Assembly: GCF_041333735.1 (NCBI RefSeq)
Contig: NZ_JBGKFB010000001.1
Coordinates: 1,498,501 to 1,562,500 of the forward strand
DNA from: Veillonella sp.
GTDB taxonomy: Bacteria; Bacillota; Negativicutes; Veillonellales; Veillonellaceae
Reading direction: 5' to 3'
DNA length: 64,000 nt
Numbering within the stretch: the stretch's first letter is position 1; every line of letters begins with the position of its first letter. Positions 51,573-60,774 of the stretch are shown in pieces. Both the position numbers and the translations under genes were made by a program. The notes below the pieces were generated by a model. It saw only the letters and a list, made by a program, of their open reading frames with translations, had not been told where the DNA came from and searched no databases.

Positions 51573-52739
51573 ATGAAGATTGCAATTGCTGGTACAGGCT
51601 ATGTAGGCCTTTCAAATGGTGTTTTATTAGCACAACATAATGAAGTGGTGGCCCTCGATATTATCCCTGAAAAGGTTGAAATGCTAAATCGCAAAGAGTC
51701 GCCTATTGTAGATGCGGAATTGCAGGAGTATTTAGCTACTAAGAAGTTAAACTTTAAAGCTACATTAGATCCTGTAGAAGCTTTTAAAGGTGCTGAGTAT
51801 GTTATTATTTCAACGCCTACTAACTACGATCCTCAAAAGAACTTTTTTGATACCTCTTCTGTAGAACAAGTTATTAAAACAGTATTAGATATTAATCCAG
51901 ATGCTGTTATGATTATTAAGTCCACTGTGCCAGTTGGGTACACCGTTCAAATGCGTAAGGAATTTAATACAGAGAACTTGATATTCTCTCCAGAGTTCTT
52001 ACGCGAAGGTAAAGCTTTATATGATAATTTACATCCTTCCCGTATTGTAGTAGGGGAAGACTCTGAACGGGCCCGCCGTTTTGGACAACTCTTAGCTGAT
52101 GGTGCTATTAAGGAACATGTACCTCAATTATATACAGATTCTACGGAAGCAGAAGCGATTAAATTATTTGCTAATACGTATTTAGCTTTGCGCGTTGCAT
52201 ACTTTAATGAGTTAGATTCTTATGCTGAGGTTCGTGGCCTTAGTACAAGTCAAATTATTAATGGTGTTTGTTTAGATCCTCGTATTGGAGACTTCTATAA
52301 TAATCCATCCTTTGGTTATGGTGGGTATTGTTTGCCAAAAGATACTAAGCAATTATTAGCTAACTATAATGATGTTCCACAAAATTTAATCTCTGCTATT
52401 GTAGATGCTAATAGAACTCGTAAAGATCATGTTGCAGATGTTATTATAGGGAAGAATCCTAAAATTGTTGGTATTTATCGCTTGACGATGAAAATGAATT
52501 CTGATAATTTTAGAGCATCTGCAATTCAAGGTGTAATGAAGCGTATCAAGGCAAAGGGGATTGCTGTAGTTGTTTATGAACCGACTCTTGATGCAGAAGA
52601 TTTCTTTAATTCACCTGTTATTCGCAACTTTGAAGACTTTAAACGTGTTAGTGACGTTATAGTGGCTAATCGTTGGGATAAGAGCTTAGAAGATGTGAAG
52701 GGTAAAGTTTATACAAGAGATATTTTTGACCGCGATTAA
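51573..52739 (+). CDS. ugd: UDP-glucose 6-dehydrogenase
   Basis: A 388-residue dehydrogenase. [20 protein letters not shown] binds [21 protein letters not shown] and [10 protein letters not shown] follow, then [19 protein letters not shown]. The catalytic Cys sits in [19 protein letters not shown]. It oxidises UDP-glucose to UDP-glucuronate. It starts directly after the epimerase stop, so the two form a UDP-GalA branch for the capsule. Confidence 0.95.
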   Translation: MKIAIAGTGYVGLSNGVLLAQHNEVVALDIIPEKVEMLNRKESPIVDAELQEYLATKKLNFKATLDPVEAFKGAEYVIISTPTNYDPQKNFFDTSSVEQVIKTVLDINPDAVMIIKSTVPVGYTVQMRKEFNTENLIFSPEFLREGKALYDNLHPSRIVVGEDSERARRFGQLLADGAIKEHVPQLYTDSTEAEAIKLFANTYLALRVAYFNELDSYAEVRGLSTSQIINGVCLDPRIGDFYNNPSFGYGGYCLPKDTKQLLANYNDVPQNLISAIVDANRTRKDHVADVIIGKNPKIVGIYRLTMKMNSDNFRASAIQGVMKRIKAKGIAVVVYEPTLDAEDFFNSPVIRNFEDFKRVSDVIVANRWDKSLEDVKGKVYTRDIFDRD

Positions 52740-52773
52740 GATAGATATGTATTATGGCGTTTAGGAGAGTAAT

Positions 52774-53220
52774 ATGAAACGTTGGATACTATATATTCTA
52801 TTAGGTCTAATTGTATTTTTTATATGGGATAATTCGATGCAAAATGGCGGATCTTCAGATGGAATTAGCTTGCTCTTTGCAGAGATCTTTGCTCCTATAG
52901 TAAATAAGTTAGGCTTTCATGGAAATATATGGACCTTGAATAGGATTGTTCGAAAGTTAGCCCATCTTACAGAGTTTACAATCCTTGGTGGTGTTTTATA
53001 TACGATTCTACGTCGATATATTACATACGGTACCGTAATAAAGACCATAGGTTTAGGCATGTTGATAGCTAGTCTTGATGAATTTATACAATTGTTTTCA
53101 CCAGGGCGTAGCTCTCAGATTTCTGATATTTTGATTGATACTGTTGGTGTTGTTATTGGTATTCTAATAGTGAAGCTAGTTCATTACATCAGGTATAAAC
53201 GAAGTACATTTAAAAATTAA
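52774..53220 (+). CDS. VanZ-family membrane protein
   Basis: A 148-residue protein with four predicted helices. The VanZ-type core includes IVRKLAHLTEFTILGGVLY and ASLDEFIQLFSPGRSSQISD, which carries the conserved D-E-x-x-Q. AGGAGAG precedes the ATG. VanZ proteins are diverse and often sit in polysaccharide loci without known function. It ends the main + strand run of the locus and a terminator follows. Confidence 0.88.
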   Translation: MKRWILYILLGLIVFFIWDNSMQNGGSSDGISLLFAEIFAPIVNKLGFHGNIWTLNRIVRKLAHLTEFTILGGVLYTILRRYITYGTVIKTIGLGMLIASLDEFIQLFSPGRSSQISDILIDTVGVVIGILIVKLVHYIRYKRSTFKN

Positions 53221-53245
53221 ATTGTTAATAATATACAAATATGTA

Positions 53246-53283
53246 AAAATACCTCATAATCTTAGCGATTATGAGGTATTTTT
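53246..53283 (+). terminator. Rho-independent terminator after VanZ gene
   Basis: AAATACCTCATAATC pairs with GATTATGAGGTATTT around TTAGC, followed by TTT. It ends the polysaccharide operon. Confidence 0.9.
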
Positions 53284-53483
53284 AATGAAGATAACATGAA
53301 AATATAAAAAATATATTAAATGAACATATTATAATTTATCTATTTTTATATAAAAACCACTGTACAAGCCACTTTTCCCTTGATATAATCATGAATAGAA
53401 AATGAAAAATAAATGAGATAAACATGAACTTTATAAAGAGAACGATTTCTGTAAGGGATTATCGTAAGTAGAAGGGAAAGAAT

Positions 53484-54287
53484 ATGAATCGCGTGGTTGA
53501 CTTACATGGTTGCATTTTGCCAGCTGTGTTAGGGCCTCAAGGGCCACAAACAATGGCAGAATCAGTAAAAATGATAAAATCTTTGGCTGAACAAGGTATT
53601 ACAGATATTTTTAGTACACCTGATGTAACCGTATCTATGGATATGAATACATGGGATGAGATGGAAACAACATTGAATGATGTGAAGCTTGCTGTAGGGG
53701 AACAACAAGTGGATGTAACTATTCATGGTGGTGCTCGAGTTTTGCTTTGTGATGAAATGATTGAATATATTGCTTCTCATCGCAATCAATATCTATTGGG
53801 AAATAGCCATTTTATGTTAGTGTCCATTCCTGAAAATAGCAAAGTCCATCACATTAATGCATGGTTGCTAGCTTTGCTTAATATGGGGATTGTTCCTATC
53901 ATTAGTGAAGTAGAGACACATCGTCAATTGTTTACTAAACCAGAGCAATTGTTGGAATGGGTAGATAAAGGGATACTAATTCAATGTAATATGGCTTCCT
54001 TTAATCATAGCAATGCTAACTATCATAGAGCTATTGAATTATATCGCAATGGTCTAATTCACTTCTTTGGTACTGGTTACTGTAATGAAAGTGATGTACA
54101 AGCACATCAAGGCTACGTAGAAGCTATTTCTAAATTAGATAGTACGTACAAAAAAGATTTGTTGCCGAATATTCATCTCAATGAACGCGATCTTTTAGCT
54201 GATCGCACATTCTATCCAGCGGTTCCTTCTAGTTGGGTAGGTCAAAAATCCAATTTCTTGACACGTCTATTTGGTTTTACATTATAA
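53484..54287 (+). CDS. CpsB/CapC-like PHP phosphatase homologue with lost metal ligands (probable pseudophosphatase)
   Basis: A 267-residue protein aligning by pattern with CpsB tyrosine phosphatases. Shared elements are VDLHGCILPAVLGPQGP for the DIHSHI..DGP start, ITDIFSTPD for the STPH strand, and NMGIVPIISEVETH for the GITPVIAHIERY strand. Next come ILIQCNMASF for the QVNSS strand and LIHFFGTGYCN for the VASDMHN strand. Ligand positions are altered: the second His is C10, STPH is D47, the His of AHIE is E142, and Asp/His of SDMH are G198/C200. A dinuclear metal site is therefore unlikely. It follows the capsule locus after a 263-bp gap. It may act as a non-catalytic partner of the CpsD-like protein. 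Confidence 0.7.
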   Translation: MNRVVDLHGCILPAVLGPQGPQTMAESVKMIKSLAEQGITDIFSTPDVTVSMDMNTWDEMETTLNDVKLAVGEQQVDVTIHGGARVLLCDEMIEYIASHRNQYLLGNSHFMLVSIPENSKVHHINAWLLALLNMGIVPIISEVETHRQLFTKPEQLLEWVDKGILIQCNMASFNHSNANYHRAIELYRNGLIHFFGTGYCNESDVQAHQGYVEAISKLDSTYKKDLLPNIHLNERDLLADRTFYPAVPSSWVGQKSNFLTRLFGFTL

Positions 54288-54292
54288 TTTAT

Positions 54293-54344
54293 ATAGGTTC
54301 TTTTATTCATGCTGTATTGGCATGGCTAAAAGAGCCTATTTTTA
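54293..54344 (+). terminator. Terminator after CpsB-like gene
   Basis: ATAGGTTCTTTTA pairs with TAAAAGAGCCTAT (one G-T pair) around a loop containing a second small stem, followed by TTTTT. Confidence 0.75.
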
Positions 54345-54373
54345 CTTTATATTGTATTTGTTCTTGAAAACAA

Positions 54374-54389
54374 CCACCATATATAGTAT
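54374..54389. promoter_or_regulatory. Possible NrdR box
   Basis: The core CCATATATAG matches the NrdR box CwATATATwG at nine of ten positions, upstream of nrdD. The usual second box one to three helical turns away is not convincing, so the site is tentative. Confidence 0.4.
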
Positions 54390-54454
54390 ACTGAGTTAGC
54401 GGTAAAAATAGAGAGTTTAGTCATAATTCTTTACATTTTTACATATAAATTTAT

Positions 54455-54480
54455 AAAAAGTATGGTATACCATACTTTTT
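54455..54480. promoter_or_regulatory. 26-bp perfect palindrome upstream of nrdD
   Basis: A perfect palindrome centred on GGTATACC with A5 and T5 flanks (core AGTATGGTATACCATACT). It ends 51 bp before the nrdD ATG. The core TGGTATACCA fits the GntR/FadR-type operator pattern TnGTnnnACnA. The trailing T-run also allows a terminator-like hairpin with a tiny loop. Confidence 0.6.
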
Positions 54481-54531
54481 TCTATGTCTTAACATATATT
54501 TCAGCGGTAACAAAATGGGGAGGTTGCCAAT

Positions 54532-56682
54532 ATGTTGCAGGTCATTAAACGGGATGGTACAAAGGTACCATTTGATAAGAATAAGATTGCTTTGGCTATA
54601 GAAAAAGCTGAGCATAGTAGTACAGGGTTGTACGAAGAGGGGTTGGCACAGCGTATTGCTGATGAAATTGAAGAATATGCTACAAAGCTCCAAAAAGACA
54701 TGACAATTTATGCTATTGAAGATCAAGTGTATTATAAGTTGATTGAGTATCATAATCCTGCAACGGCACGTGCCTATGAAGGTTACAAAGCTGTTCAAGC
54801 TTTTAAACGCCGTCAAAATACTACTGATGATGATGTAATCGGTTTATTAGATCGCAGTAATGTCAGCGTTCTCGATGAAAACTCTAATAAGGATGCTGCT
54901 ATTGTATCTACACAACGTGATTTAATTGCCGGTGAAGTATCTAAGGATATTGCTCGTCGTAAATTAATTCCTACAGATATTTTAGAAGCCCATGATAGTG
55001 GTGCTATTCACTTCCATGATATGGATTACATTATCCAGCCTATGTTTAACTGTTGCTTGATCAATTTGGAAGATATGCTAACAAATGGTACGGTTATCAA
55101 TGGTAAGAAAATTGATACACCTAAATCCTTCCAAGTTGCATGTACAGTAACAACGCAAATTATTGCACAAGTTGCATCTGGTCAATACGGCGGTCAAAGT
55201 ATCAATGGTATCGATCGCATTTTGGCGCCATTCGTACGTAAATCTTACGAAAAAATCCTCAACAATGTTATTGAAGAACAAGTTGAGATTTACGGGATGG
55301 AACCAAATATGGAAAAAGCCCGTGAAATTGCGTGGAAACGTACGCGTAAAGAGGTTAAGGATGGCATCCAAACTATCCAATATCAAATCAATACATTGAT
55401 GACTACAAATGGTCAATCTCCATTTGTTACATTGTTCATGTATTTTAAACCTGATTATGAATATGCTAAAGAGGCTGCTCTTATTACAGAAGAGATTTTG
55501 CGCCAACGTATTAAGGGTGTAAAAAATGAAGCTGATGTATATATTACGCCAGCATTCCCTAAATTGATTTATGTTCTTGATGAACATAATGTAACGCCTG
55601 ATAGTCCATATTACTATTTAACTGAACTTGCTGCACAATGTACTGCTAAACGCATGTATCCAGATTATATTTCCGCTAAGAAGATGAAGGAAAACTATGA
55701 GGGTAATGTATTTAGCCCAATGGGATGTCGTTCTTTCTTATCTCCTTGGAAGGATGAAAAGGGGAACTATAAGTTTGATGGGCGCTTTAATATGGGCGTT
55801 GTAAGTTTGAACTTACCTCAAATTGGTATCTTAGCTCGCGGTAGTGAAGAAAGATTCTTTGAAATTTTAGATAAACGTCTTGAATTAGCGGAAAAAGCAT
55901 TACTGTTACGTTACAACTTATTAAAGGATGTAGTGAGTGATGTATCGCCAATTCATTGGCAACACGGTGCTATTGCGCGCCTAAAAAAAGGAGAGAAAAT
56001 CGCTCGCTTCCTTACTGGTGGTTATGCAACAATTTCTCTTGGCTACATCGGTATTTATGAAGCAACTCGATTGATTACCGGTGAGTCTAACACAGGTGAA
56101 AAAGGTCGTGTATTTGCCATGAAAATTATGGATCGTTTAAATGATGCCATCAATCTATGGCATGATAAACATAATCTTGGCTTTGGTTTATATGGTACAC
56201 CTGCTGAAAGCTTAACAAATCGATTCTCTTCTCTAGATCGTGCTCGCTTTGGTGTAATTGAAGATATTACTGATAAAGGGTATTACACTAATAGTTATCA
56301 CGTTAATGTTCGTGAAGAAATCAATGTATTTGATAAGTTTAATTTTGAATCTGAATTCCAAAAGAAATCGACCGGTGGTTGTATTTCCTATGCGGAAATT
56401 CCGAATATGACTAACAATATCCCAGCTGTTTTGACTATGATTCAATATATTTATGATCATATTTCTTATGCTGAGTTTAATACCAAGTCCGACTACTGTC
56501 ACGAATGTGGTTTTGATGGTGAAATTAAGGTCAATGAACATAATGAATGGGAATGTCCTCGTTGCCACAACACAAACCGCGATAAATTAACTGTAATTCG
56601 TCGTACTTGTGGTTATTTAGGTGAAAACTTCTGGAATGAAGGTCGTACGAAAGAAATCAAAGATCGTGTAATGCATATTTAA
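54532..56682 (+). CDS. nrdD: Anaerobic ribonucleoside-triphosphate reductase
   Basis: A 716-residue class III reductase. The ATP-cone (~1-90; IKRDGTKVPFDKNKIALAIE) precedes the catalytic barrel. The C-terminal zinc site is CHECGFDGE...CPRCHN, and the glycyl-radical segment is RRTCGYLGENFWNEGR (Gly within CGYLG). It makes dNTPs without oxygen, fitting a strict anaerobe. GGGAGG precedes the ATG. A 137-bp gap with a hairpin separates it from the activase gene nrdG. Confidence 0.97.
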   Translation: MLQVIKRDGTKVPFDKNKIALAIEKAEHSSTGLYEEGLAQRIADEIEEYATKLQKDMTIYAIEDQVYYKLIEYHNPATARAYEGYKAVQAFKRRQNTTDDDVIGLLDRSNVSVLDENSNKDAAIVSTQRDLIAGEVSKDIARRKLIPTDILEAHDSGAIHFHDMDYIIQPMFNCCLINLEDMLTNGTVINGKKIDTPKSFQVACTVTTQIIAQVASGQYGGQSINGIDRILAPFVRKSYEKILNNVIEEQVEIYGMEPNMEKAREIAWKRTRKEVKDGIQTIQYQINTLMTTNGQSPFVTLFMYFKPDYEYAKEAALITEEILRQRIKGVKNEADVYITPAFPKLIYVLDEHNVTPDSPYYYLTELAAQCTAKRMYPDYISAKKMKENYEGNVFSPMGCRSFLSPWKDEKGNYKFDGRFNMGVVSLNLPQIGILARGSEERFFEILDKRLELAEKALLLRYNLLKDVVSDVSPIHWQHGAIARLKKGEKIARFLTGGYATISLGYIGIYEATRLITGESNTGEKGRVFAMKIMDRLNDAINLWHDKHNLGFGLYGTPAESLTNRFSSLDRARFGVIEDITDKGYYTNSYHVNVREEINVFDKFNFESEFQKKSTGGCISYAEIPNMTNNIPAVLTMIQYIYDHISYAEFNTKSDYCHECGFDGEIKVNEHNEWECPRCHNTNRDKLTVIRRTCGYLGENFWNEGRTKEIKDRVMHI

Positions 56683-56715
56683 AATTATTAGAATTATAGT
56701 TACTATAAATACATG

Positions 56716-56746
56716 GTAAAAGCTGTGCTTAAGGCACAGCTTTTAC
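56716..56746 (+). terminator. Hairpin between nrdD and nrdG
   Basis: GTAAAAGCTGTGC pairs perfectly with GCACAGCTTTTAC around TTAAG. The 3' T-run is short, so it probably attenuates rather than fully stops transcription into nrdG. Confidence 0.65.
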
Positions 56747-56819
56747 TGTATATATGAGAAATTGAAATATATCTATATGGTGTTAATCAAAGTTGATAAC
56801 CACTATTATGGAGGTAATT

Positions 56820-57317
56820 ATGAGATATGGGCAAATAAGACAATATGATATTGCCAATGGGGAAGGTATTCGTACATCTATATTCGTAACCGGTTGTACA
56901 CATTGTTGCTATAACTGTTTTAATGAAGAATACCAGAATTTTAATGCCGGTAAGGAATGGACTCAATCTGAAACTGATTTAGTTGTATCCTATGTGAAAA
57001 GTCCAACATGCTCAGGTTTAACCTTGTTAGGTGGGGAACCGTTCCAAAATGTACAAGGCTTATTACCGGTGGTGCGGGCAGTTCGTGCGGCGGCGCCAGA
57101 AAAGAAAATTTGGGCCTATTCAGGTTATACAATAGATGATATCTTAGAAGATGAGTTGAGAAGCGCTTTATTACATGAAATTGATATTCTCGTAGACGGT
57201 CGCTTTGTAGATGAACTAAAAGATCCAGCATTGCGATTTAGAGGGTCATCTAATCAACGTATTATAGACGTTAAGAAAACATTAGAAACAGGCGAAGTCG
57301 TATTAGCAATGGAGTAA
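56820..57317 (+). CDS. nrdG: Anaerobic ribonucleotide reductase activating protein (radical SAM)
   Basis: A 165-residue glycyl-radical activase. The [4Fe-4S] motif CTHCCYNCF has CxxxCxxC spacing, followed by LTLLGGEPF, the GGE SAM-binding motif. It generates the glycyl radical on NrdD. I use the ATG at 56820 because TATGGAGG lies directly before it; an upstream frame start at 56793 has no ribosome site. It is 2 bp from the next gene. Confidence 0.96.
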   Translation: MRYGQIRQYDIANGEGIRTSIFVTGCTHCCYNCFNEEYQNFNAGKEWTQSETDLVVSYVKSPTCSGLTLLGGEPFQNVQGLLPVVRAVRAAAPEKKIWAYSGYTIDDILEDELRSALLHEIDILVDGRFVDELKDPALRFRGSSNQRIIDVKKTLETGEVVLAME

Positions 57318-57319
57318 GT

Positions 57320-58558
57320 ATGGCATTTGATAAACGTTTAATAGGCCTCATAATTATCGTTGGATTTATAGCGGGATTAGTAGGGGCCTCTTATACACAT
57401 TTATTACATGGAATTCAGCACTTTGTATATCATTATTCTTCTGCTGATCATATGAGTTTTGGCGCTGCTGTAGCTCGTGTATCTCCGGTAGAGCGATTGA
57501 TACCATTGATTATTTGCGGTCTTATAGGCGGTGTTGGTTGGGTACTTATTCACCGATATGGTAAAGGTGTTGTAGATATTAAAACGGCTGTATCTGGTAA
57601 AATGGATATGAATCCTATTACTACTGTTTTACATGCAACTTTACAAATTATTACCGTAGGTATTGGTTCACCATTAGGGCGAGAAGTTGCACCACGTGAA
57701 GCCAGTGCAGGGATTACAACTTTTTTAGTTAAACATTTTGATATTAAACAAGAAGATCGCCAACTATTGATTGCTTGTGCAGCAGGTGCTGGCTTGGCAG
57801 CAGTTTATAATTCACCGTTATCGGCAGCGATTTTTACGTTGGAAACATTGCTTCTTACATGGAATATACGCGCTATGAGTGCTGCTCTTATATGCTGTGG
57901 ATTAGCAACCTTTGTTACGAGACAGGCAGGTGTAGGGGATGTTATTCAATATACAATGGCTCAACCTAGCTTGGGCAGTCACTATGTAGAATTCTCTATC
58001 GCCTTGGGCGCTATTGTTGCTTTAGGTGTAGTTTTATTTAATATTACTCAAGGTAAGTTACCTTCTATTCATCGTAGCAGTCCTGTTATGATCCCCATAT
58101 CTATCGTTGCATTTACAATTATTGGTGCCTTAGCTATGTATTTTCCTGAAATACTTGGGAATGGTAAGGCCGGGAACGAATTAACCTTTACCAATGATAT
58201 TACATGGACTTATGCATTAGGATTATTTGGTTCTAAGTGGGCAGCAGTATTACTCGCATTAGCAGCAGGTGCGTATGGTGGTCGTATTACTCCATCTATG
58301 ATGTTGGGCAGTACGTTAGCCATAGTATTTGGTACCATTTGGTCTATTGCTGTAGCACCTATATCATTAGGCATGGCAGCCTTCATTGGTGCCGTAGCAT
58401 TCCTTGGCCTTGCTCAAAAGATGCCGATGACATCTTGTGTATTTATGCTTGAGTTATCTAGGTTTTCTGTAGAGATGTTGTTCCCTATAGCATTGACCAT
58501 GGGGACAGCACTTATGGTAGAACAAATTGTTCAGGCTAAATTAAAGACTAGTAAATAG
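57320..58558 (+). CDS. ClC-type chloride channel/transporter
   Basis: A 412-residue protein with about ten to twelve helices. The ClC features are GSPLGREVAPREASAG (the GREGP-equivalent at the pore, with divergent residues), CAAGAGLAAVYNSPLSAAIFTLE (the AAxAAxFxAPLaGvlFalE motif) and GAYGGRITPSMMLGS (the GxFxPxL-equivalent). It would be an inner-membrane Cl-/H+ antiporter or anion channel. It starts 2 bp after nrdG, perhaps translated from the same mRNA. Ion selectivity cannot be inferred. Confidence 0.88.
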   Translation: MAFDKRLIGLIIIVGFIAGLVGASYTHLLHGIQHFVYHYSSADHMSFGAAVARVSPVERLIPLIICGLIGGVGWVLIHRYGKGVVDIKTAVSGKMDMNPITTVLHATLQIITVGIGSPLGREVAPREASAGITTFLVKHFDIKQEDRQLLIACAAGAGLAAVYNSPLSAAIFTLETLLLTWNIRAMSAALICCGLATFVTRQAGVGDVIQYTMAQPSLGSHYVEFSIALGAIVALGVVLFNITQGKLPSIHRSSPVMIPISIVAFTIIGALAMYFPEILGNGKAGNELTFTNDITWTYALGLFGSKWAAVLLALAAGAYGGRITPSMMLGSTLAIVFGTIWSIAVAPISLGMAAFIGAVAFLGLAQKMPMTSCVFMLELSRFSVEMLFPIALTMGTALMVEQIVQAKLKTSK

Positions 58559-58678
58559 TTATTAACTAGAGTATTTATAAATGTGTATGACTACATATTT
58601 TTATTACCTTGAAATACTATAAAGGTATAATGCTATATTTAGTTATATAAAGGTATATTAAGCTTGTGAATAAAAAAT

Positions 58679-58712
58679 AAAAGCGGATAGTTGTGATCAA
58701 CTATCCGCTTTT
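58679..58712. terminator. Bidirectional terminator between convergent genes
   Basis: AAAAGCGGATAGTTG pairs with CAACTATCCGCTTTT around TGAT. The flank on the left is A-rich (TAAAAAATAA) and the right end is TTTT, so it serves both the ClC gene and the - strand gene. Confidence 0.9.
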
Positions 58713-58723
58713 GTTATATGTAA

Positions 58724-59272
58724 TTATACGATTTTAGCGTTTTTATCGTATTCCTCGCCACCTGCATCAGGAAGCATACCGTATTCAATAGTCCATAAGT
58801 GTTTATATTTTAAAGCTTGGTTGTGAATACGTTCGATTTGAGTTTCGTCTGTGCGAACAATACGAGCAGGAATGCCTACTACTAAAGAGTTAGGTGGGAT
58901 GACAGTGTTTTCTTTTACTACCGCACCGGCTGCAATAATAGATCCAGAGCCGATATGACAACCACTTAATACAATGGCGCCCATGCCAACTAAAACATTG
59001 TCTTCAATTGTGCTAGCGTGAACAATTGCACCATGGCCGATTGTTACGTAATCGCCAAGAATACATGCTTTATCGTCGTCTACATGTAATACAGAGTTGT
59101 CTTGTACATTAGAGTAACGACCTACTACAATCTTGTTTACATCACCACGAAGTGCACAGTTTTGCCAAATAGAAGCATATTCTTTAAGTTCTACATCACC
59201 AGCAAGTTCTGCACCGGGCATGACGCAACTTTTAGGATCTAATTTTGGATATTTTCCATGAAATGGTAACAT
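58724..59272 (-). CDS. Gamma-carbonic anhydrase-family protein (left-handed beta-helix)
   Basis: A 182-residue protein with hexapeptide repeats forming a left-handed beta-helix (GRYSNVQDNSVLHV, ILGDYVTIGHGAIVHASTI, VLVGMGAIVLSGC, IGSGSIIAAGAVV). Metal-binding His residues are in VLHVDDD and GHGAIVH. This is the YrdA/CaiE/PaaY group; carbonic anhydrase activity varies across it. It lies 17 bp downstream of fabK on the - strand and is probably cotranscribed with it. Confidence 0.88.
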   Translation of the reverse strand: MLPFHGKYPKLDPKSCVMPGAELAGDVELKEYASIWQNCALRGDVNKIVVGRYSNVQDNSVLHVDDDKACILGDYVTIGHGAIVHASTIEDNVLVGMGAIVLSGCHIGSGSIIAAGAVVKENTVIPPNSLVVGIPARIVRTDETQIERIHNQALKYKHLWTIEYGMLPDAGGEEYDKNAKIV

Positions 59273-59289
59273 ATGGTACTCCTAATTCA

Positions 59290-60243
59290 TTAAACAATTT
59301 CAAGAAGGCGTTGAGCCTTACGAATAGACATAATAGCTTCGTTCATTACAGATTGAACGATTGTATGAGCTGGCTCAATAGCTACAAGACGATTCAATGC
59401 TTGACCGACTTGTACAGCACCATTTACAACATCGCCATCAATAGCAGCACGTTTATTAGTGCCTTGAGACATTTTTGTACGTTCTTCAGGGGTAGTAACG
59501 CCATCAGTTTCTGCGGCCAAATAGCGAGTAGTAAATTCATTTTTTAAACTACGAACACCACCGTGGCCAGAGAGAAGACCAGTTACAACAGAATCAGTAT
59601 CTGTAGCTTTGATAATGGCTTCTTTCATATTTTTGTGTGCTTGGCATTCCTCAGCAAGTAAGAAGCGAGAGCCCATTTGTACACCTTGTGCACCCATGAG
59701 TAATGCAGCGGCAAGACCGCGACCATCAACGATAGAGCCAGCTACTACTACAGGGATAGAGATTTCAGGTAAAATGTTTTCCATTAAAGACATTGTTGTT
59801 TGGCTACCGATGTGGCCACCAGCTTCCATACCTTCTACGATCATCGCATCAGCGCCAGCTTCTTCGATACGTTTAGCTAATTTAAGGGAAGGAACTACAG
59901 GGATAACCTTGATACCAGCCTCTTGAAGAGGTTTGATATATGGTACAGGGTTACCAGCACCAAGTGTTACAAAAGCAGGTTTTTCTTGGATGATAACATC
60001 TACTAACTCATCTTTATTAGGAGCCATTAACATAAGGTTAACACCGAATGGTTTATCTGTTAATTCTTTGCATGCACGAATTTCATTGCGAGTCCATTCT
60101 GCATCACGACCGCCGAGGGCGATAACGCCTGTTGCGCCAGCATTAGCAACGGCAGATACTAATTTGTGTTCAGATACCCAAGCCATAGCACCTTGGATGA
60201 TAGGGTATTCAATTTGTAAAAGTTCCGTTAAAGCTGTTCTCAT
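59290..60243 (-). CDS. fabK: Enoyl-ACP reductase II (FabK, FMN-dependent)
   Basis: A 317-residue TIM-barrel flavoprotein close to streptococcal FabK by pattern: TALTELLQIEYPIIQGAMAW, DKPFGVNLMLMAPN, TLGAGNPVPY, IVEGMEAGGHIG and GAQGVQMGSRFLLAEEC. It catalyses the last step of fatty-acid elongation. Nitronate monooxygenases share the fold, but the overall match favours FabK. On the - strand AGGAGGATTT precedes the ATG at 60243; an upstream in-frame Met is rejected. FabK, fapR, plsX and fabH in one window fit type II fatty-acid synthesis. Confidence 0.92.
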   Translation of the reverse strand: MRTALTELLQIEYPIIQGAMAWVSEHKLVSAVANAGATGVIALGGRDAEWTRNEIRACKELTDKPFGVNLMLMAPNKDELVDVIIQEKPAFVTLGAGNPVPYIKPLQEAGIKVIPVVPSLKLAKRIEEAGADAMIVEGMEAGGHIGSQTTMSLMENILPEISIPVVVAGSIVDGRGLAAALLMGAQGVQMGSRFLLAEECQAHKNMKEAIIKATDTDSVVTGLLSGHGGVRSLKNEFTTRYLAAETDGVTTPEERTKMSQGTNKRAAIDGDVVNGAVQVGQALNRLVAIEPAHTIVQSVMNEAIMSIRKAQRLLEIV

Positions 60244-60774
60244 AAATCCTCCTATGATAACAAAATAAATGATGATTTCTCTAATCAATAGTTCATAGTA
60301 AGATAGTATAATTCTTATTATACGTATATCGCATAGAGAAGTAAGTGTTCATAAGTACATACTTATATAATAAGTTATTAGTTTATTTGTTTTGAAATAT
60401 AATGTAACTATATTCTCTTATATATAATAGTATAATATATAAATTATGTACACCTTAGGCCCATATTTTCGTTAATACTACAAAAACTGTTGTTAGAATA
60501 AAGTCTATTATTTTATATTGATAGAGGGGGAGTGATGAAGAAAATTTTTGGAAAATTGAATCTAAAAGCGTCTAAATGATAATAGATTTCAAATTAATAT
60601 GTAGCACAAATCCGCATATTATATATGCTTTTTAAATATTGGGAAAAATGAGAAATTAAGAAAATGAGTATTGAAAAGTTTCGATATCTTTGATATACTA
60701 CATTACAGATAGAGTATCTGAATTATAAAAGATAAACATTAAACAATAATTTTCAAGTGAAGGAGGAAATACAC
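60244..60774. other. Intergenic region between fabK and rubredoxin genes (531 bp)
   Basis: This divergent, very AT-rich gap must hold promoters for fabK (-) and rubredoxin (+). It contains a palindrome ATAAGTACATACTTAT (60351-60366). A micro-ORF of 14 codons at 60535-60579 has a strong GAGGGGG ribosome site. I saw no tRNA, riboswitch or FapR-like site. Confidence 0.45.
60535..60579 (+). CDS. Possible micro-ORF (14 residues) with strong ribosome site
   Basis: ATG at 60535 follows GAGGGGGAGTG and reads MKKIFGKLNLKASK before a TGA. The peptide is basic and short. It could be a leader peptide, a small cationic membrane-active peptide, or the start of a lost gene. Only the ribosome site supports it. 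Confidence 0.2.
   Translation: MKKIFGKLNLKASK

Noticed and set aside
54420..54454. Second NrdR box upstream of nrdD
   Set aside because: The sequence only vaguely resembles the consensus and lacks the conserved C/G ends.
60244..60300. FapR site controlling fabK
   Set aside because: No TTAGTACCTAG-like sequence is present near the fabK start.
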